NCBI RefSeq assembly: GCF_914271435.1
Contig: NZ_CAJZAI010000001.1
Coordinates: 744,001 to 808,000 of the forward strand
Direction of reading: 5' to 3'
DNA: 64,000 bases
Source: Cupriavidus laharis
GTDB lineage: Bacteria > Pseudomonadota > Gammaproteobacteria > Burkholderiales > Burkholderiaceae
Position 1 is the stretch's first letter; every line of letters starts with the position of its first letter. Below the pieces are notes generated by a model. That model was given only the letters and a program-made list of their open reading frames with translations, had not been told where the DNA came from and did not search any database. A program made the position numbers and the translations under genes. Of this stretch, positions 17,417-25,723 are shown in pieces.

Positions 17417-18688
17417 ATGGACAAGCAAATGTCGGAAACGTTGGTTCGCACGGGCCCTGGCACGGCGATGGGCAGCCTGATGCGTCGGTACTGGGTACCG
17501 GCACTGCTGGTCAGCGAGATCGCGGAGCCGGACTGCCCGCCGGTGCGCGTGCAGATCCTGGGCGAAAAGCTGCTGGCGTTCCGCGACACGGATGGCAAGG
17601 CGGCGCTGATCGACGAGTTCTGCTCGCACCGGGGCGTGTCGCTCTACTTCGGTCGCAACGAGGAGAACGGCATCCGCTGCGCCTATCACGGCCTCAAGTT
17701 CGACCGTGACGGCAAGTGCGTGGATGTGCCCTCGGCGCCGCAGGCCTGCAAGCACATGGGCGTCAAGGCGTATCCGTGCATCGAGCGCGCGGGCATCGTC
17801 TGGGCCTATCTGGGCCCGAAGGACAAGCAGCCCGCTCCGCCCGACGTGGAGTGGTGCAACCTGCCCGAGAGCCACGTGTATGTCTCCAAGCGGCTGCAGG
17901 AGAGCAACTACCTGCAGGCCATGGAAGGCGGCATCGACACGAGCCACGTGTCGTACGTGCACCGCTACGAGGTCGACGACGACCCCATGCACCAGGGCAC
18001 CGAGGCGCTGAAGTACATCAAGGCCGACGGCAACGTGGTCTTCGAAATCGAGAAGACGCCGGTTGGCCTCACACTGTTCGGCCGCCGCAACGGTGACGAA
18101 GACACTTACTACTACCGCATCACGCAGTGGCTGTTCCCGTGGTACACGCTGATTCCGCCGTTCGGCGAGCACGCGCTCGGCGGCCACGTGTGGGTGCCCA
18201 TCGACGACCACAACTGCTGGGCCTGGAGCATCAACTTCCGCCCGGACCGCCCGCTCACCGAGCAGGAACTGGCCGACATGAAGGCCGGCAAGGGCATCCA
18301 CAACGAATACGAAGAAGGCACGTGGCGCACCAAGGCCAACAAGGACAACGACTACCTGATCGACCGCCAGGCACAGAAAGACAAGCGTGCGTATTCGGGG
18401 GTGTTCGGCTTTGCAGTACAGGATTCGTCGCTGCAAGAAAGCATGGGCCCGATCCAGAACCACGAGGCTGAAAAGCTGCTGCCGACCGACCGCGCGATCG
18501 TGATGTGCCGCCGCATGCTGTACGAGGCTGCGACGAACATGCAGAGCGATGTCGAGCCGCCCGCGCTGGACGCCAGCGCCCAACGCGTGCGCGCCGCCGG
18601 CGTGCTGCTGCCCAAGGACCAGAAGGCGCAGGACTGGGCGCGCGTGCACCTGGACGACGGCAAAGACCAGCCCGTCTACTCCGTGTGA
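17417..18688 (+). CDS. Rieske aromatic ring-hydroxylating oxygenase, alpha subunit
   Basis: A 423-residue oxygenase. The N-terminal Rieske domain has Cys69-x-His71 and Cys88-x2-His91 (CSHRG and CAYHG). The catalytic domain has GGIDTSHVSYVHRYE near residue 171-185, supplying Asp and two His for the mononuclear iron. The overall plan and the partner reductase with C-terminal 2Fe-2S domain match the phthalate 4,5-dioxygenase/phenoxybenzoate dioxygenase group (alpha subunit only, no beta subunit gene present). AGAGGAAACGGAG precedes the ATG. First gene of an operon with an SDR, reductase and MFS gene. Phthalate-like or methoxyaromatic acids are plausible substrates, not provable here. Confidence 0.92.
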   Translation: MDKQMSETLVRTGPGTAMGSLMRRYWVPALLVSEIAEPDCPPVRVQILGEKLLAFRDTDGKAALIDEFCSHRGVSLYFGRNEENGIRCAYHGLKFDRDGKCVDVPSAPQACKHMGVKAYPCIERAGIVWAYLGPKDKQPAPPDVEWCNLPESHVYVSKRLQESNYLQAMEGGIDTSHVSYVHRYEVDDDPMHQGTEALKYIKADGNVVFEIEKTPVGLTLFGRRNGDEDTYYYRITQWLFPWYTLIPPFGEHALGGHVWVPIDDHNCWAWSINFRPDRPLTEQELADMKAGKGIHNEYEEGTWRTKANKDNDYLIDRQAQKDKRAYSGVFGFAVQDSSLQESMGPIQNHEAEKLLPTDRAIVMCRRMLYEAATNMQSDVEPPALDASAQRVRAAGVLLPKDQKAQDWARVHLDDGKDQPVYSV

Positions 18689-18698
18689 GATCGCCAAG

Positions 18699-19481
18699 AT
18701 GGAACAATCTCAACGACTCCAGGGCAAGCGGACCCTGATCACCGGCGGCGGAGGCGGCATCGGCGCCGCGACTGCCAGCTTGTTCTGCGCGGCGGGCGCT
18801 GCGGTCATGCTGGTCGATGCCAGTGCCGAGGCGCTGGCATGCACCGCCGCGGCCATCGCCGGGCAGTTTCCGGCGGCAACACTGCTGACCCTGGTGGCCA
18901 ACGTGAATGACGCTGCGCAGGCCGAGCGCGCCGTGCAGCGGGCAGCGGACAAGTTCGGCGGCCTGGACGTGCTGGTGAACAACGCGGCCATGCGCAACTA
19001 TTCGGCGATGGCAGATGCCACGCCGGAAGAGTGGCACGCCATGGTCGACGTCAACCTGGTGGGGACCTCGAACTATTGCAGGGCCGCGCTGCCGCTGCTG
19101 CGGGCTGCCGGGCGAGGCAGCATCGTCAGCGTCTCGTCGTGCTATGCCGTGACCGGGCGCAAGGGCATGGGCCTGTACGACGCAACCAAGGCGGGCATGC
19201 TGGCCATGACGCGCACCCTGGCTTTTGAAGAGTCTGCCAATGGCGTGCGCGCCAACGCAGTGTGCCCTGGCTCTACGCTGACGGATTTCCACGTTGGCCG
19301 TGCACAGGCTGCGGGCAAAAGCGTCGAAGTGCTCAAGACGCAGCGCCAGGATACGTCCTTGCTCGGTCGCTGGGCCTCGCCCGAAGAAATCGCCTGGCCG
19401 ATCCTGTGGCTGGCCAGCGACGAGGCTTCGTTCATCACCGGCACCACGCTGATGGTGGATGGTGGCTTGCATGTGATGTAG
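18699..19481 (+). CDS. SDR family oxidoreductase, probable dihydrodiol dehydrogenase
   Basis: A 260-residue short-chain dehydrogenase. The NAD-binding turn TGGGGGIGAATA is at residue 15-26, VLVNNAAMRN near 90, catalytic Ser in VSVSSCYA and the YxxxK pair in LYDATKAG near residue 160. The C-terminal TGTTLMVDGGLHVM is also typical. Its place between a Rieske oxygenase and its reductase suggests that it oxidises the cis-dihydrodiol product, restoring aromaticity, as OphB does in phthalate catabolism. That role is inferred from context. It begins ten bases after the Rieske stop; the frame extends upstream but the ATG at 18699 fits the family. Confidence 0.88.
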   Translation: MEQSQRLQGKRTLITGGGGGIGAATASLFCAAGAAVMLVDASAEALACTAAAIAGQFPAATLLTLVANVNDAAQAERAVQRAADKFGGLDVLVNNAAMRNYSAMADATPEEWHAMVDVNLVGTSNYCRAALPLLRAAGRGSIVSVSSCYAVTGRKGMGLYDATKAGMLAMTRTLAFEESANGVRANAVCPGSTLTDFHVGRAQAAGKSVEVLKTQRQDTSLLGRWASPEEIAWPILWLASDEASFITGTTLMVDGGLHVM

Positions 19482-19490
19482 GAGGTCGTC

Positions 19491-20450
19491 ATGGACGCAT
19501 CCCAGCTCACCGTGCGCGTCGTGCGCAGGCAGGTGGAGGCCGAAGGCATCTGCAGTTTCGAACTGGCCGACCCGGCAGGTGCGCCGCTGCCGCCGTTCTC
19601 CGCCGGCTCGCACATCGACGTGCACATTCCGGGCGACCTGACACGGCAGTATTCGCTGTGCAACCCGCCTTCCGAGCAGCACCGGTATGTGATCGCCGTG
19701 TTGAACGATGCACAGTCGCGCGGTGGCTCGCGCGCCATGCACGAGGTCGTACAAGAAGGCAGCACGCTGCAGATCAGTACACCGCGCAACCACTTCCCGC
19801 TCGAGCGGGAAGCCCGGCGGCATTTGCTGCTGGCCGGCGGCATCGGCGTCACACCGATGCTGTGCATGGCGGAGTGCCTGGCGAATGAAGGGCTCCCGTT
19901 TGCCATGCACTACTGCGCCCGCTCGCGACGCTGTGCCGCCTTTATCGAACGTCTTGCCCGCGCGCCGTATGCAGGGCAGGTGACGTGCCATTTCGATGAC
20001 GAAGACCCGGCGCAAAGGCTCGACATCCAGGCCCTGCTGGCCGCGGCCGGTGCCGATGTGCATCTGTATGTCTGTGGCCCCAAAGGATTCATGGACGCCG
20101 TGCTGGAGACCGCTCGCCGGCTGGGCTGGGCAGAGGATCGCCTGCACTACGAGTTCTTTGCCGCCAGCGTCGATACCACCGGCGGCGCCTTCGAAGTGAA
20201 GCTCGCCAGCTCCGGCAAGACCGTTGCCGTGCCGGCGGGGCAGACCGTAGCGGAAGCGCTTGCCGACGCCGGCGTGGAAGTGCCGGTGTCCTGCGGACAG
20301 GGTATCTGCGGCACCTGCCTGGTGCGCGTGCTCGAAGGTGAACCCGACCATCGTGACCTGTACCTCTCGCCCGAGGAGCAGGCCAGGAACGACCAGTTCA
20401 CCCCGTGCTGCTCACGCGCCAGGTCGCCAACGCTGGTGCTTGATCTTTGA
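19491..20450 (+). CDS. PDR/VanB family oxidoreductase (FMN, NAD, 2Fe-2S)
   Basis: A 319-residue electron-transfer protein with three domains. The flavin domain has RQYSLCNPP near residue 49, the NAD domain GGIGVTPMLCMAE near 120, and the C-terminal plant-type ferredoxin domain has CGQGICGTC plus a later Cys (FTPCCS) to hold a 2Fe-2S cluster. This order is that of phthalate dioxygenase reductase and vanillate demethylase VanB. It passes electrons from NADH to the Rieske oxygenase coded two genes upstream. AGGAGG lies 6 bases before the ATG, directly after the SDR gene. Confidence 0.93.
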   Translation: MDASQLTVRVVRRQVEAEGICSFELADPAGAPLPPFSAGSHIDVHIPGDLTRQYSLCNPPSEQHRYVIAVLNDAQSRGGSRAMHEVVQEGSTLQISTPRNHFPLEREARRHLLLAGGIGVTPMLCMAECLANEGLPFAMHYCARSRRCAAFIERLARAPYAGQVTCHFDDEDPAQRLDIQALLAAAGADVHLYVCGPKGFMDAVLETARRLGWAEDRLHYEFFAASVDTTGGAFEVKLASSGKTVAVPAGQTVAEALADAGVEVPVSCGQGICGTCLVRVLEGEPDHRDLYLSPEEQARNDQFTPCCSRARSPTLVLDL

Positions 20451-20612
20451 GCCGGACCCGGTGACGGCAGGTAAGTGCCGCCGGTTGAAACAATGCAGCC
20501 AGAAGAGCGGGCAACGGAACCGCCGTCCGAAAAACATTTCCGGACACCTGTACCCGATACACCTGATACTACGCGGAGCGCACCCAAACAGGCGCCCGCG
20601 ACGGAGGAGACC

Positions 20613-21848
20613 ATGAAGACAAGCCTCTCGATGACGGAGAGCGCGGCCGACGCCGCATCGTCCGCGCAGGCCGATACGTCACGTTACCGCTGGGTGGTGC
20701 TGGCGGTCGTGTGGGCAGCGTTCCTGCTGAGCTATGTGGATCGCGTGGCGTGGAGCAGCGTCGCCGCGCCGGTGGGTCATTCACTCGGCCTGACCGTGTC
20801 GATGCTCGGCGCTTTCATCACCGCGTTCTACATCGGCTATGTGCTCGCCAATATCGCGGGCGGCATCCTGACCGATGTGCTCGGCGGCCGTGCCACGCTG
20901 ACCCTGGCTCTCGTGCCGCTGGGCGTGTTCACCTTCTGCTTTGGCTTTGCGCATAGCTTGTGGTCGGGCATCGCCATCCAGTTCGCGATGGGCCTGGCCG
21001 CCGGCGCGGACTATTCGGCCGGCATGAAGATCATCGCGGCGTGGTTCCGCAAAGACCGTGGCCGGGCGATGGGGCTGTACACCACGGCCACGTCGCTGGC
21101 CGTGGTGATCACGAATGCCACCGTGCCAACGATTTCGCAGTGGTATGGCTGGCAAAACGCCTTCCGCCTGCTTGGCGGCATTACCCTGGCGTGTGCGGCT
21201 GTCGCCTGGTTCGTCTTGCGCGACGCTCCCGAAGGAGAGCCGCCGCTTGCGTGCATCAAGGCTGCCGACATTCTGGCGTTGCTCAAGAGCCGCAACCTCA
21301 TCCTGCTTGCCATCGCCGGTTGTGGCGGCTTGTGGGCCACCGTTGGCTTCGGCGCATGGGGCAATGCGCTGATGACCAAGCAGTACGGCATTTCTCCGGT
21401 CACCGCGGGTTCGATTGCAGCGACTTTCGGCATTGGCGCCGTCATCGCGAAGCCGGTGCTGGGATGGCTTTCTGACATGCATAGCCATGCGCGCAAGCGG
21501 ATCTCGATCCTGTGTTTGTCTGCTTTTGCCGTGATGTTGATGGTCTTCGGGCAAAGCTCCACGGTCACGCAGTTTTACTTGCTCGCTCCCCTGCTGGGCG
21601 CTGTGGGATTCGGTTATACACCCGTGCTCATGGCCCAGGTCAGCGATGCATCCGGCCGCAACTCCGCCGGCGCCGGCGCAGGCCTGACCAATGCCATCTG
21701 GCAATCCGGCAGTGCCATGTCGCCGCTCGTGGTGGGCTACTTCTATGCGCAGACACATTCGTTTTCGGTTGCGCTGCTGACACTGGCGGTCGGACCGGTG
21801 GTGGCGGTGGCAGCGCTTTCGCTGCTGTCCAGCCGGCCGCAGCAGTAG
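20613..21848 (+). CDS. MFS transporter of the aromatic-acid operon
   Basis: A 411-residue permease with 12 predicted membrane helices and the family loops DRVAWSSVAAP after helix 1 and DVLGGRATL between helices 2 and 3. The fold resembles the anion:cation symporter or metabolite:H+ symporter groups that import organic acids. The ATG at 20613 is preceded by ACGGAGGAGA; an upstream in-frame ATG at 20475 adds a polar stretch with no membrane-protein character. It ends the IclR-linked catabolic operon after a 162-base gap that shows no obvious terminator, so it probably imports the substrate of the Rieske enzyme. Confidence 0.88.
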   Translation: MKTSLSMTESAADAASSAQADTSRYRWVVLAVVWAAFLLSYVDRVAWSSVAAPVGHSLGLTVSMLGAFITAFYIGYVLANIAGGILTDVLGGRATLTLALVPLGVFTFCFGFAHSLWSGIAIQFAMGLAAGADYSAGMKIIAAWFRKDRGRAMGLYTTATSLAVVITNATVPTISQWYGWQNAFRLLGGITLACAAVAWFVLRDAPEGEPPLACIKAADILALLKSRNLILLAIAGCGGLWATVGFGAWGNALMTKQYGISPVTAGSIAATFGIGAVIAKPVLGWLSDMHSHARKRISILCLSAFAVMLMVFGQSSTVTQFYLLAPLLGAVGFGYTPVLMAQVSDASGRNSAGAGAGLTNAIWQSGSAMSPLVVGYFYAQTHSFSVALLTLAVGPVVAVAALSLLSSRPQQ

Positions 21849-21874
21849 GGAGTTCACGGAGAACGAGGGCTTTG

Positions 21875-21913
21875 GAAAAAACGGCCGCGCCGGAGTTCAC
21901 CCCGGCGCGGCCG
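21875..21913 (-). terminator. Strong terminator of the porin gene
   Basis: A perfect 12-base stem (21882-21893 with 21902-21913, loop of eight) is followed on the minus strand by TTTTTTCC. It lies between the convergent MFS and porin genes. On the plus strand the stem has no U-tract. Confidence 0.9.
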
Positions 21914-21939
21914 AAACGAGCATAGGTACTGAAGTCCGC

Positions 21940-23103
21940 TCAGAACTTGTGCCGGATCCCCATTGCCACGCCCAGCATGCTGCTCTGCCCGTTGGCCAGG
22001 GCATAGCTGTTGCCCGTGGCAAGGCTGGTGGCGTAGAAGTTGGACACCGAGTCGAGTGCCAGGCCCGCGTTCTTGGAGTAAGCCGTGCTCAGGTACACAT
22101 CGGTACGCTTGGAGAACGCGTAGTTCGCGATAAACGCGACCTGCCAGGGATTGGCAAGGCCGGTATTGCCGAACTGGTTCTTGAGGTTGTCGTAGTCGTA
22201 CTCGAGCGACAGGCCGATCGCCGGCGTCACCTGGTAGGCGGCGCCGATCCAGTAGAAATCGTCACGCTGGACCAGGACGTCCGCTGCATTCTTGTTCTGA
22301 CCCCAGCGGTAACCACCCATGATCTTGGCCGGCCCGTAGGCATAGCTTGCCGCGACCACTGCCTTCTTGGCCGTGCCGTTGCCGGTGCCAATGGTCGGAT
22401 TCCACTGGTCATAGCCAACAGTCACGCCGAACGGGCCGGTCGCGTAGGCCAGGGCTGCACCGTACGCGCTGTCGCGGCGGAACTGGCCCGGGACTTCGCC
22501 GTTGCCGCCGATCGGCGTTGCCACGCCGATGAAGGGCGGCAGGGCCAGGCCGGTGCCGAACGACCAGTGGGCCAGTGCCGTTACCGGGCCGAACTGGCCG
22601 CTGTACTTGACCGTGTTGTCTTCACGGAAGTTCGCGCCGGTCAGCAGCGCAGCCGGCTCGTACTGCGTGGCATAGGCACCCGGCACGAAGTTGGCGAGCG
22701 CTTCAAACATCGAGGTGTACTGGCGGCCGAGCGTGACCTGGCCGAAGGTGGCGCTCTGCACGCCTACATACGCCTGGCGACCGAACAGGCGGCTTTGCTG
22801 CTGCAGGGCGCCGTTATCCAGGCTGAAGCCGTTTTCGAGCACGAACAGCGCCTTCACGCCGTTGCCGAGATCCTCGGTGCCGCGCAGACCCCAGCGGGAC
22901 CCGGAGACGCCACCCGAATCCATGCGGTAGACGTTGTGGGACGGGCCGGAGTTGAACTGGTTGGCAGCCTGTGGGATGGCGCCGACGTGGTTGACGTATT
23001 CGACGTTGATGTCAGCCACGCCGTAAAGCGTGACTGTCGATTGCGCGAACGCACTTCCAGAACAGGCAAGCAATGCGGCTACGGCCATGCTCCTGAGCTT
23101 CAT
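21940..23103 (-). CDS. Gram-negative porin (betaproteobacterial Porin_4 type)
   Basis: A 387-residue outer-membrane protein with a signal peptide (MKLRSMAVAALLACSGSAFAQS, cut after AFA) and the expected repeat of amphipathic beta strands. It opens with STVTLYGVADINVEYVNH, continues with GSRWGLRGTEDLGNG and LGRQYT, and ends in GIRHKF with the C-terminal Phe needed for outer-membrane assembly. It forms a trimeric general porin. It stands alone as a transcript and may serve the uptake of aromatic or other small acids used by the neighbouring clusters, but its specificity is not visible. Confidence 0.95.
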   Translation of the reverse strand: MKLRSMAVAALLACSGSAFAQSTVTLYGVADINVEYVNHVGAIPQAANQFNSGPSHNVYRMDSGGVSGSRWGLRGTEDLGNGVKALFVLENGFSLDNGALQQQSRLFGRQAYVGVQSATFGQVTLGRQYTSMFEALANFVPGAYATQYEPAALLTGANFREDNTVKYSGQFGPVTALAHWSFGTGLALPPFIGVATPIGGNGEVPGQFRRDSAYGAALAYATGPFGVTVGYDQWNPTIGTGNGTAKKAVVAASYAYGPAKIMGGYRWGQNKNAADVLVQRDDFYWIGAAYQVTPAIGLSLEYDYDNLKNQFGNTGLANPWQVAFIANYAFSKRTDVYLSTAYSKNAGLALDSVSNFYATSLATGNSYALANGQSSMLGVAMGIRHKF

Positions 23104-23239
23104 GGGGCAAATCTCCTTCTTCTTCCTTTGGGTTGTGATGCGGGTGTTCCCGTCGAAATGGGTGCTGCTGGTTACTGCATCGGGGGTGCTGGCCCGAATG
23201 GGCCCTTGCGGTCTGCAGCCGGCTTCTTGTGGGCCGGCG

Positions 23240-23809
23240 TCAGTTCATGCGGAGCAGCTGGTCGATCAGCGCCGTGGCGCGCGGCCACGGCCCGTAGCCG
23301 GCGGCCGGATTGAGGTGGCCGACCTCGCCGAGGTCGACAAGCTCGCTGCCCCAGTCGCTCGCCATCTGCGCGGCGCGCTCGTACTTCGCCAGCGGATCGT
23401 TGCGGCTTGCCGCCAGGATGCTGGGGAAGGGCAGCGGCTGGCGCGGCACGGGCAGCCAGCCATGCTCGGCCAGTGCTTCCTTTTGCGGATAGCCGGCCGG
23501 CATCGGGCTTTCGAGATCGGCCGGCGTGGCCAGCAGCGCGGCCCGGATCTTGCGGTGGTGCTGTGCAGCCCAATGCACGGTGATCATCACACCGGCGCTG
23601 TGTGCGACCAGCACCACGGGGCCGTCGATGTCCGCGAGTGCGGCATCCAGCGCTGCCACGCGGGCAGCGCGGCTCAGCTTGTCGTGTTCCAGCGGTGGCA
23701 CGGACCGGGCGTTCGGCAGTTGCGCCTGGAGCAGGGTCTGCCAGTGCTCGGCCACGTGGTCGCGCAGACCGGGAACCAGCAGGACGGTGGTGTCGGGGGT
23801 GAGACTCAT
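23240..23809 (-). CDS. RBBP9/YdeN family alpha/beta hydrolase
   Basis: A 189-residue small serine hydrolase. Its opening TTVLLVPGLRDHVAEHWQ and the nucleophile motif VAHSAG (Ser near residue 71) match the RBBP9/YdeN family; Asp in ASRNDPLA (about 138) and His in VGHLNPAAG (about 165) would be the other triad members. No signal peptide is seen. The substrate is unknown in bacteria. It starts 24 bases after the MFS gene on the same strand, so it is probably the second gene of that operon and may process the imported compound. Confidence 0.88.
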   Translation of the reverse strand: MSLTPDTTVLLVPGLRDHVAEHWQTLLQAQLPNARSVPPLEHDKLSRAARVAALDAALADIDGPVVLVAHSAGVMITVHWAAQHHRKIRAALLATPADLESPMPAGYPQKEALAEHGWLPVPRQPLPFPSILAASRNDPLAKYERAAQMASDWGSELVDLGEVGHLNPAAGYGPWPRATALIDQLLRMN

Positions 23810-23833
23810 CGGAATTCCAGAAAAACCAGGGGA

Positions 23834-25168
23834 TCAGGTGTTGGCTTGCTGTGCGTCGCGCTGGCGTTCCAGTCGCTGCAGGTCAGCCGTGTAGTAGCGG
23901 CGGCCGGCGATGAAGCACACCGCGGCGAGCAGGCCGGTCAGCGGAATCCACTGCAGCGCGCCCAGCAGGCCGATGCGGTCGGCGAGCACGCCGGTGACGA
24001 AGGGGCCCGGCGCCAGGCCCAGCAGGTTGTTGGCCAGCGTGAGCGTGGCGAATGCGGTGGCGTGGATAGCCGGATGGGTCAGGTTGGCAACCACGGCGCT
24101 GGCCGGGCCTGCCGTGCCGCCGACCAGCAGCATGCCAGCAGCGATCAGGGTGAGCTGCGCCGTACCGGCCGGCAGGCGGAAGGCCACGGCCAGCAGCGCG
24201 CAGCAGGTGATGCTGTAGGCAATCGCCATCAGCCATTTGCGTGCAGGGCAACGGCGGGCGACCCAGTCGGTCAGCGCGCCGCACGCAACCATGCCGACGC
24301 CGGCTGCCAGGACAAAGGCGGCAGCGGTCACGCCTGCTCGATCGGTGGCCATGCCGTAGTAGCGCGACAGGTAGCTGGGCATCCACGCAAGCAGGGCGCC
24401 CATGACGAGCAGTTGCAGCGCGCTGCCAACGTAGGCACAGAGGATCGATCGTGCCGAGAACAGGGCGGACAGCAGCGGGCGCAGGGACAGGCTTTCGCGG
24501 CGCGTTTCGGTGGGAGCGTCCTCACCGAGCGCGACGCGTTGAGCTTTCAGGCGCGGTTCGGTGATGAGGGTGCGATAGATGACCACCAGCACCAGACCGA
24601 AGATCGCCATGCCCGCGAACGCCCAGCGCCAGCCGAACTGGGCCGACAGCGCGCCGCCGGCCGCCATGCCCAGCACCGAGCCGAATGCGCCGCCGGCGAT
24701 AAAGGCGGAACTGAGGCTGGCGCGCAGGTGGCGCGGGAATACCGATAGCACCACGGCGATGCCCACGCTGCCGTAGGCCGCTTCGCCGATGCCGACGCAC
24801 AGCCGGGCGATGAACATTTCGCCGAAGTTATTGGCCAGCGCGCAGCCCAGCGTGGCCAGGCTCCAGAGCGCGGCCATCAGCGTCAGGCTCCTGACACGGC
24901 CCCAGCGGTCCGCAAGGATCGACAGCGGAAACGTGAGCAGGCCGACCATCAGTGCGACGATGCCGCCCAGTGCGCCCAGTTCGGTATCGGTGAGGGCCCA
25001 TTCGGCCTTCAGTAGCGGGAATACTGCGTTGAGCACCTGGCGCGACATATAGTCCGACAGCAGCAGGCCAAAACTCAGGGCGAAGACCAGCCATGGATAA
25101 AAACGGGATGCGGCAGCGGTCTGCTTGCCGGTCATCATGGCGGGATGGGTGGAATGTTGTCCAAGCAT
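23834..25168 (-). CDS. MFS transporter (metabolite:H+ symporter type)
   Basis: A 444-residue permease with 12 hydrophobic segments, loop motif DRWGRVRSLT between helices 2 and 3, and a long charged central loop (residues about 190-215). The opening FALSFGLLLSDYMSRQVLNAVFPLLKAEW with the D-Y-M-S-R motif is common in hexuronate/aromatic acid:H+ symporters. The ATG at 25168 follows AAGAGAGGC on the minus strand; a longer frame starts at 25249 but lacks similarity. A region 100-180 bases upstream repeats the BKACE/AraC promoter element. This links the transporter to the BKACE pathway, perhaps as its uptake system. Confidence 0.9.
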   Translation of the reverse strand: MLGQHSTHPAMMTGKQTAAASRFYPWLVFALSFGLLLSDYMSRQVLNAVFPLLKAEWALTDTELGALGGIVALMVGLLTFPLSILADRWGRVRSLTLMAALWSLATLGCALANNFGEMFIARLCVGIGEAAYGSVGIAVVLSVFPRHLRASLSSAFIAGGAFGSVLGMAAGGALSAQFGWRWAFAGMAIFGLVLVVIYRTLITEPRLKAQRVALGEDAPTETRRESLSLRPLLSALFSARSILCAYVGSALQLLVMGALLAWMPSYLSRYYGMATDRAGVTAAAFVLAAGVGMVACGALTDWVARRCPARKWLMAIAYSITCCALLAVAFRLPAGTAQLTLIAAGMLLVGGTAGPASAVVANLTHPAIHATAFATLTLANNLLGLAPGPFVTGVLADRIGLLGALQWIPLTGLLAAVCFIAGRRYYTADLQRLERQRDAQQANT

Positions 25169-25267
25169 GAATGCCTCTCTTGTAAGACTTGATCGCGCTC
25201 CCGGCAATGCCGGCAGGCCATCGCCGCTGGTTGCCCGGGCTCTTGACATGGCCTCGGTCGCGACTGG

Positions 25268-25348
25268 CGAAGTATCGGGGATTGGCGGGTCGCGGTTTGA
25301 CTATGCGGGACAACCTGTTTGCATCTCGGGACAGTCGGGGAAAACGCG
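25268..25348 (-). promoter_or_regulatory. AraC-type operator and promoter, copy 2
   Basis: Same element as at 7628-7708: CGGGAC half-sites at 25306 and 25327 (21 bases apart), then on the minus strand GTCAAA near 25301 and GATACT at 25276-25271. The -10-like box lies about 100 bases before the MFS start codon, close to the distance found for the BKACE gene (84-90). Same orientation relative to the target gene in both places. This forms most of the function of the otherwise empty 555-base gap 25169-25723. Confidence 0.7.
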
Positions 25349-25599
25349 TAGGGCGTGAACAGGTGCTTTTTTCCTGTGCGGGAAGGGCACTCCGAACGGA
25401 GGCGCCCCTCCTGTGGCGATACCGTGTTTCCCCCATATTAGGCAGGCGCGTGGCGTCTGGCCCGGAACAAGCCAGCGCGTGCAATCTTGCCGATGAAACG
25501 GGGCTGCCACCAATGCCTGGCGCATGCCGCTAGGCGTTTCCCGACAACAGTTCGCGGCGCCGGACGGGGGCCTGCGCCTTGCGTTGTTGCAGGCAGAAA

Positions 25600-25628
25600 T
25601 TGCAAATGTGGCCGCGACGCACTATGGT
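25600..25628 (+). promoter_or_regulatory. Putative promoter of the DUF3300 cluster
   Basis: TTGCAA (25600) and TATGGT (25623) are 17 bases apart, about 95 bases before the DUF3300 start. Nothing else gene-like is seen between 25349 and 25723. Confidence 0.5.
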
Positions 25629-25723
25629 CGTATCGGGACTGCCACCAGCACTGCTGTACCGGGCCGCAGCGGCACGGTCACCGTACCTGTCTCAGTCCGC
25701 TGAATTCAGCCGGGAGAGTCGCC

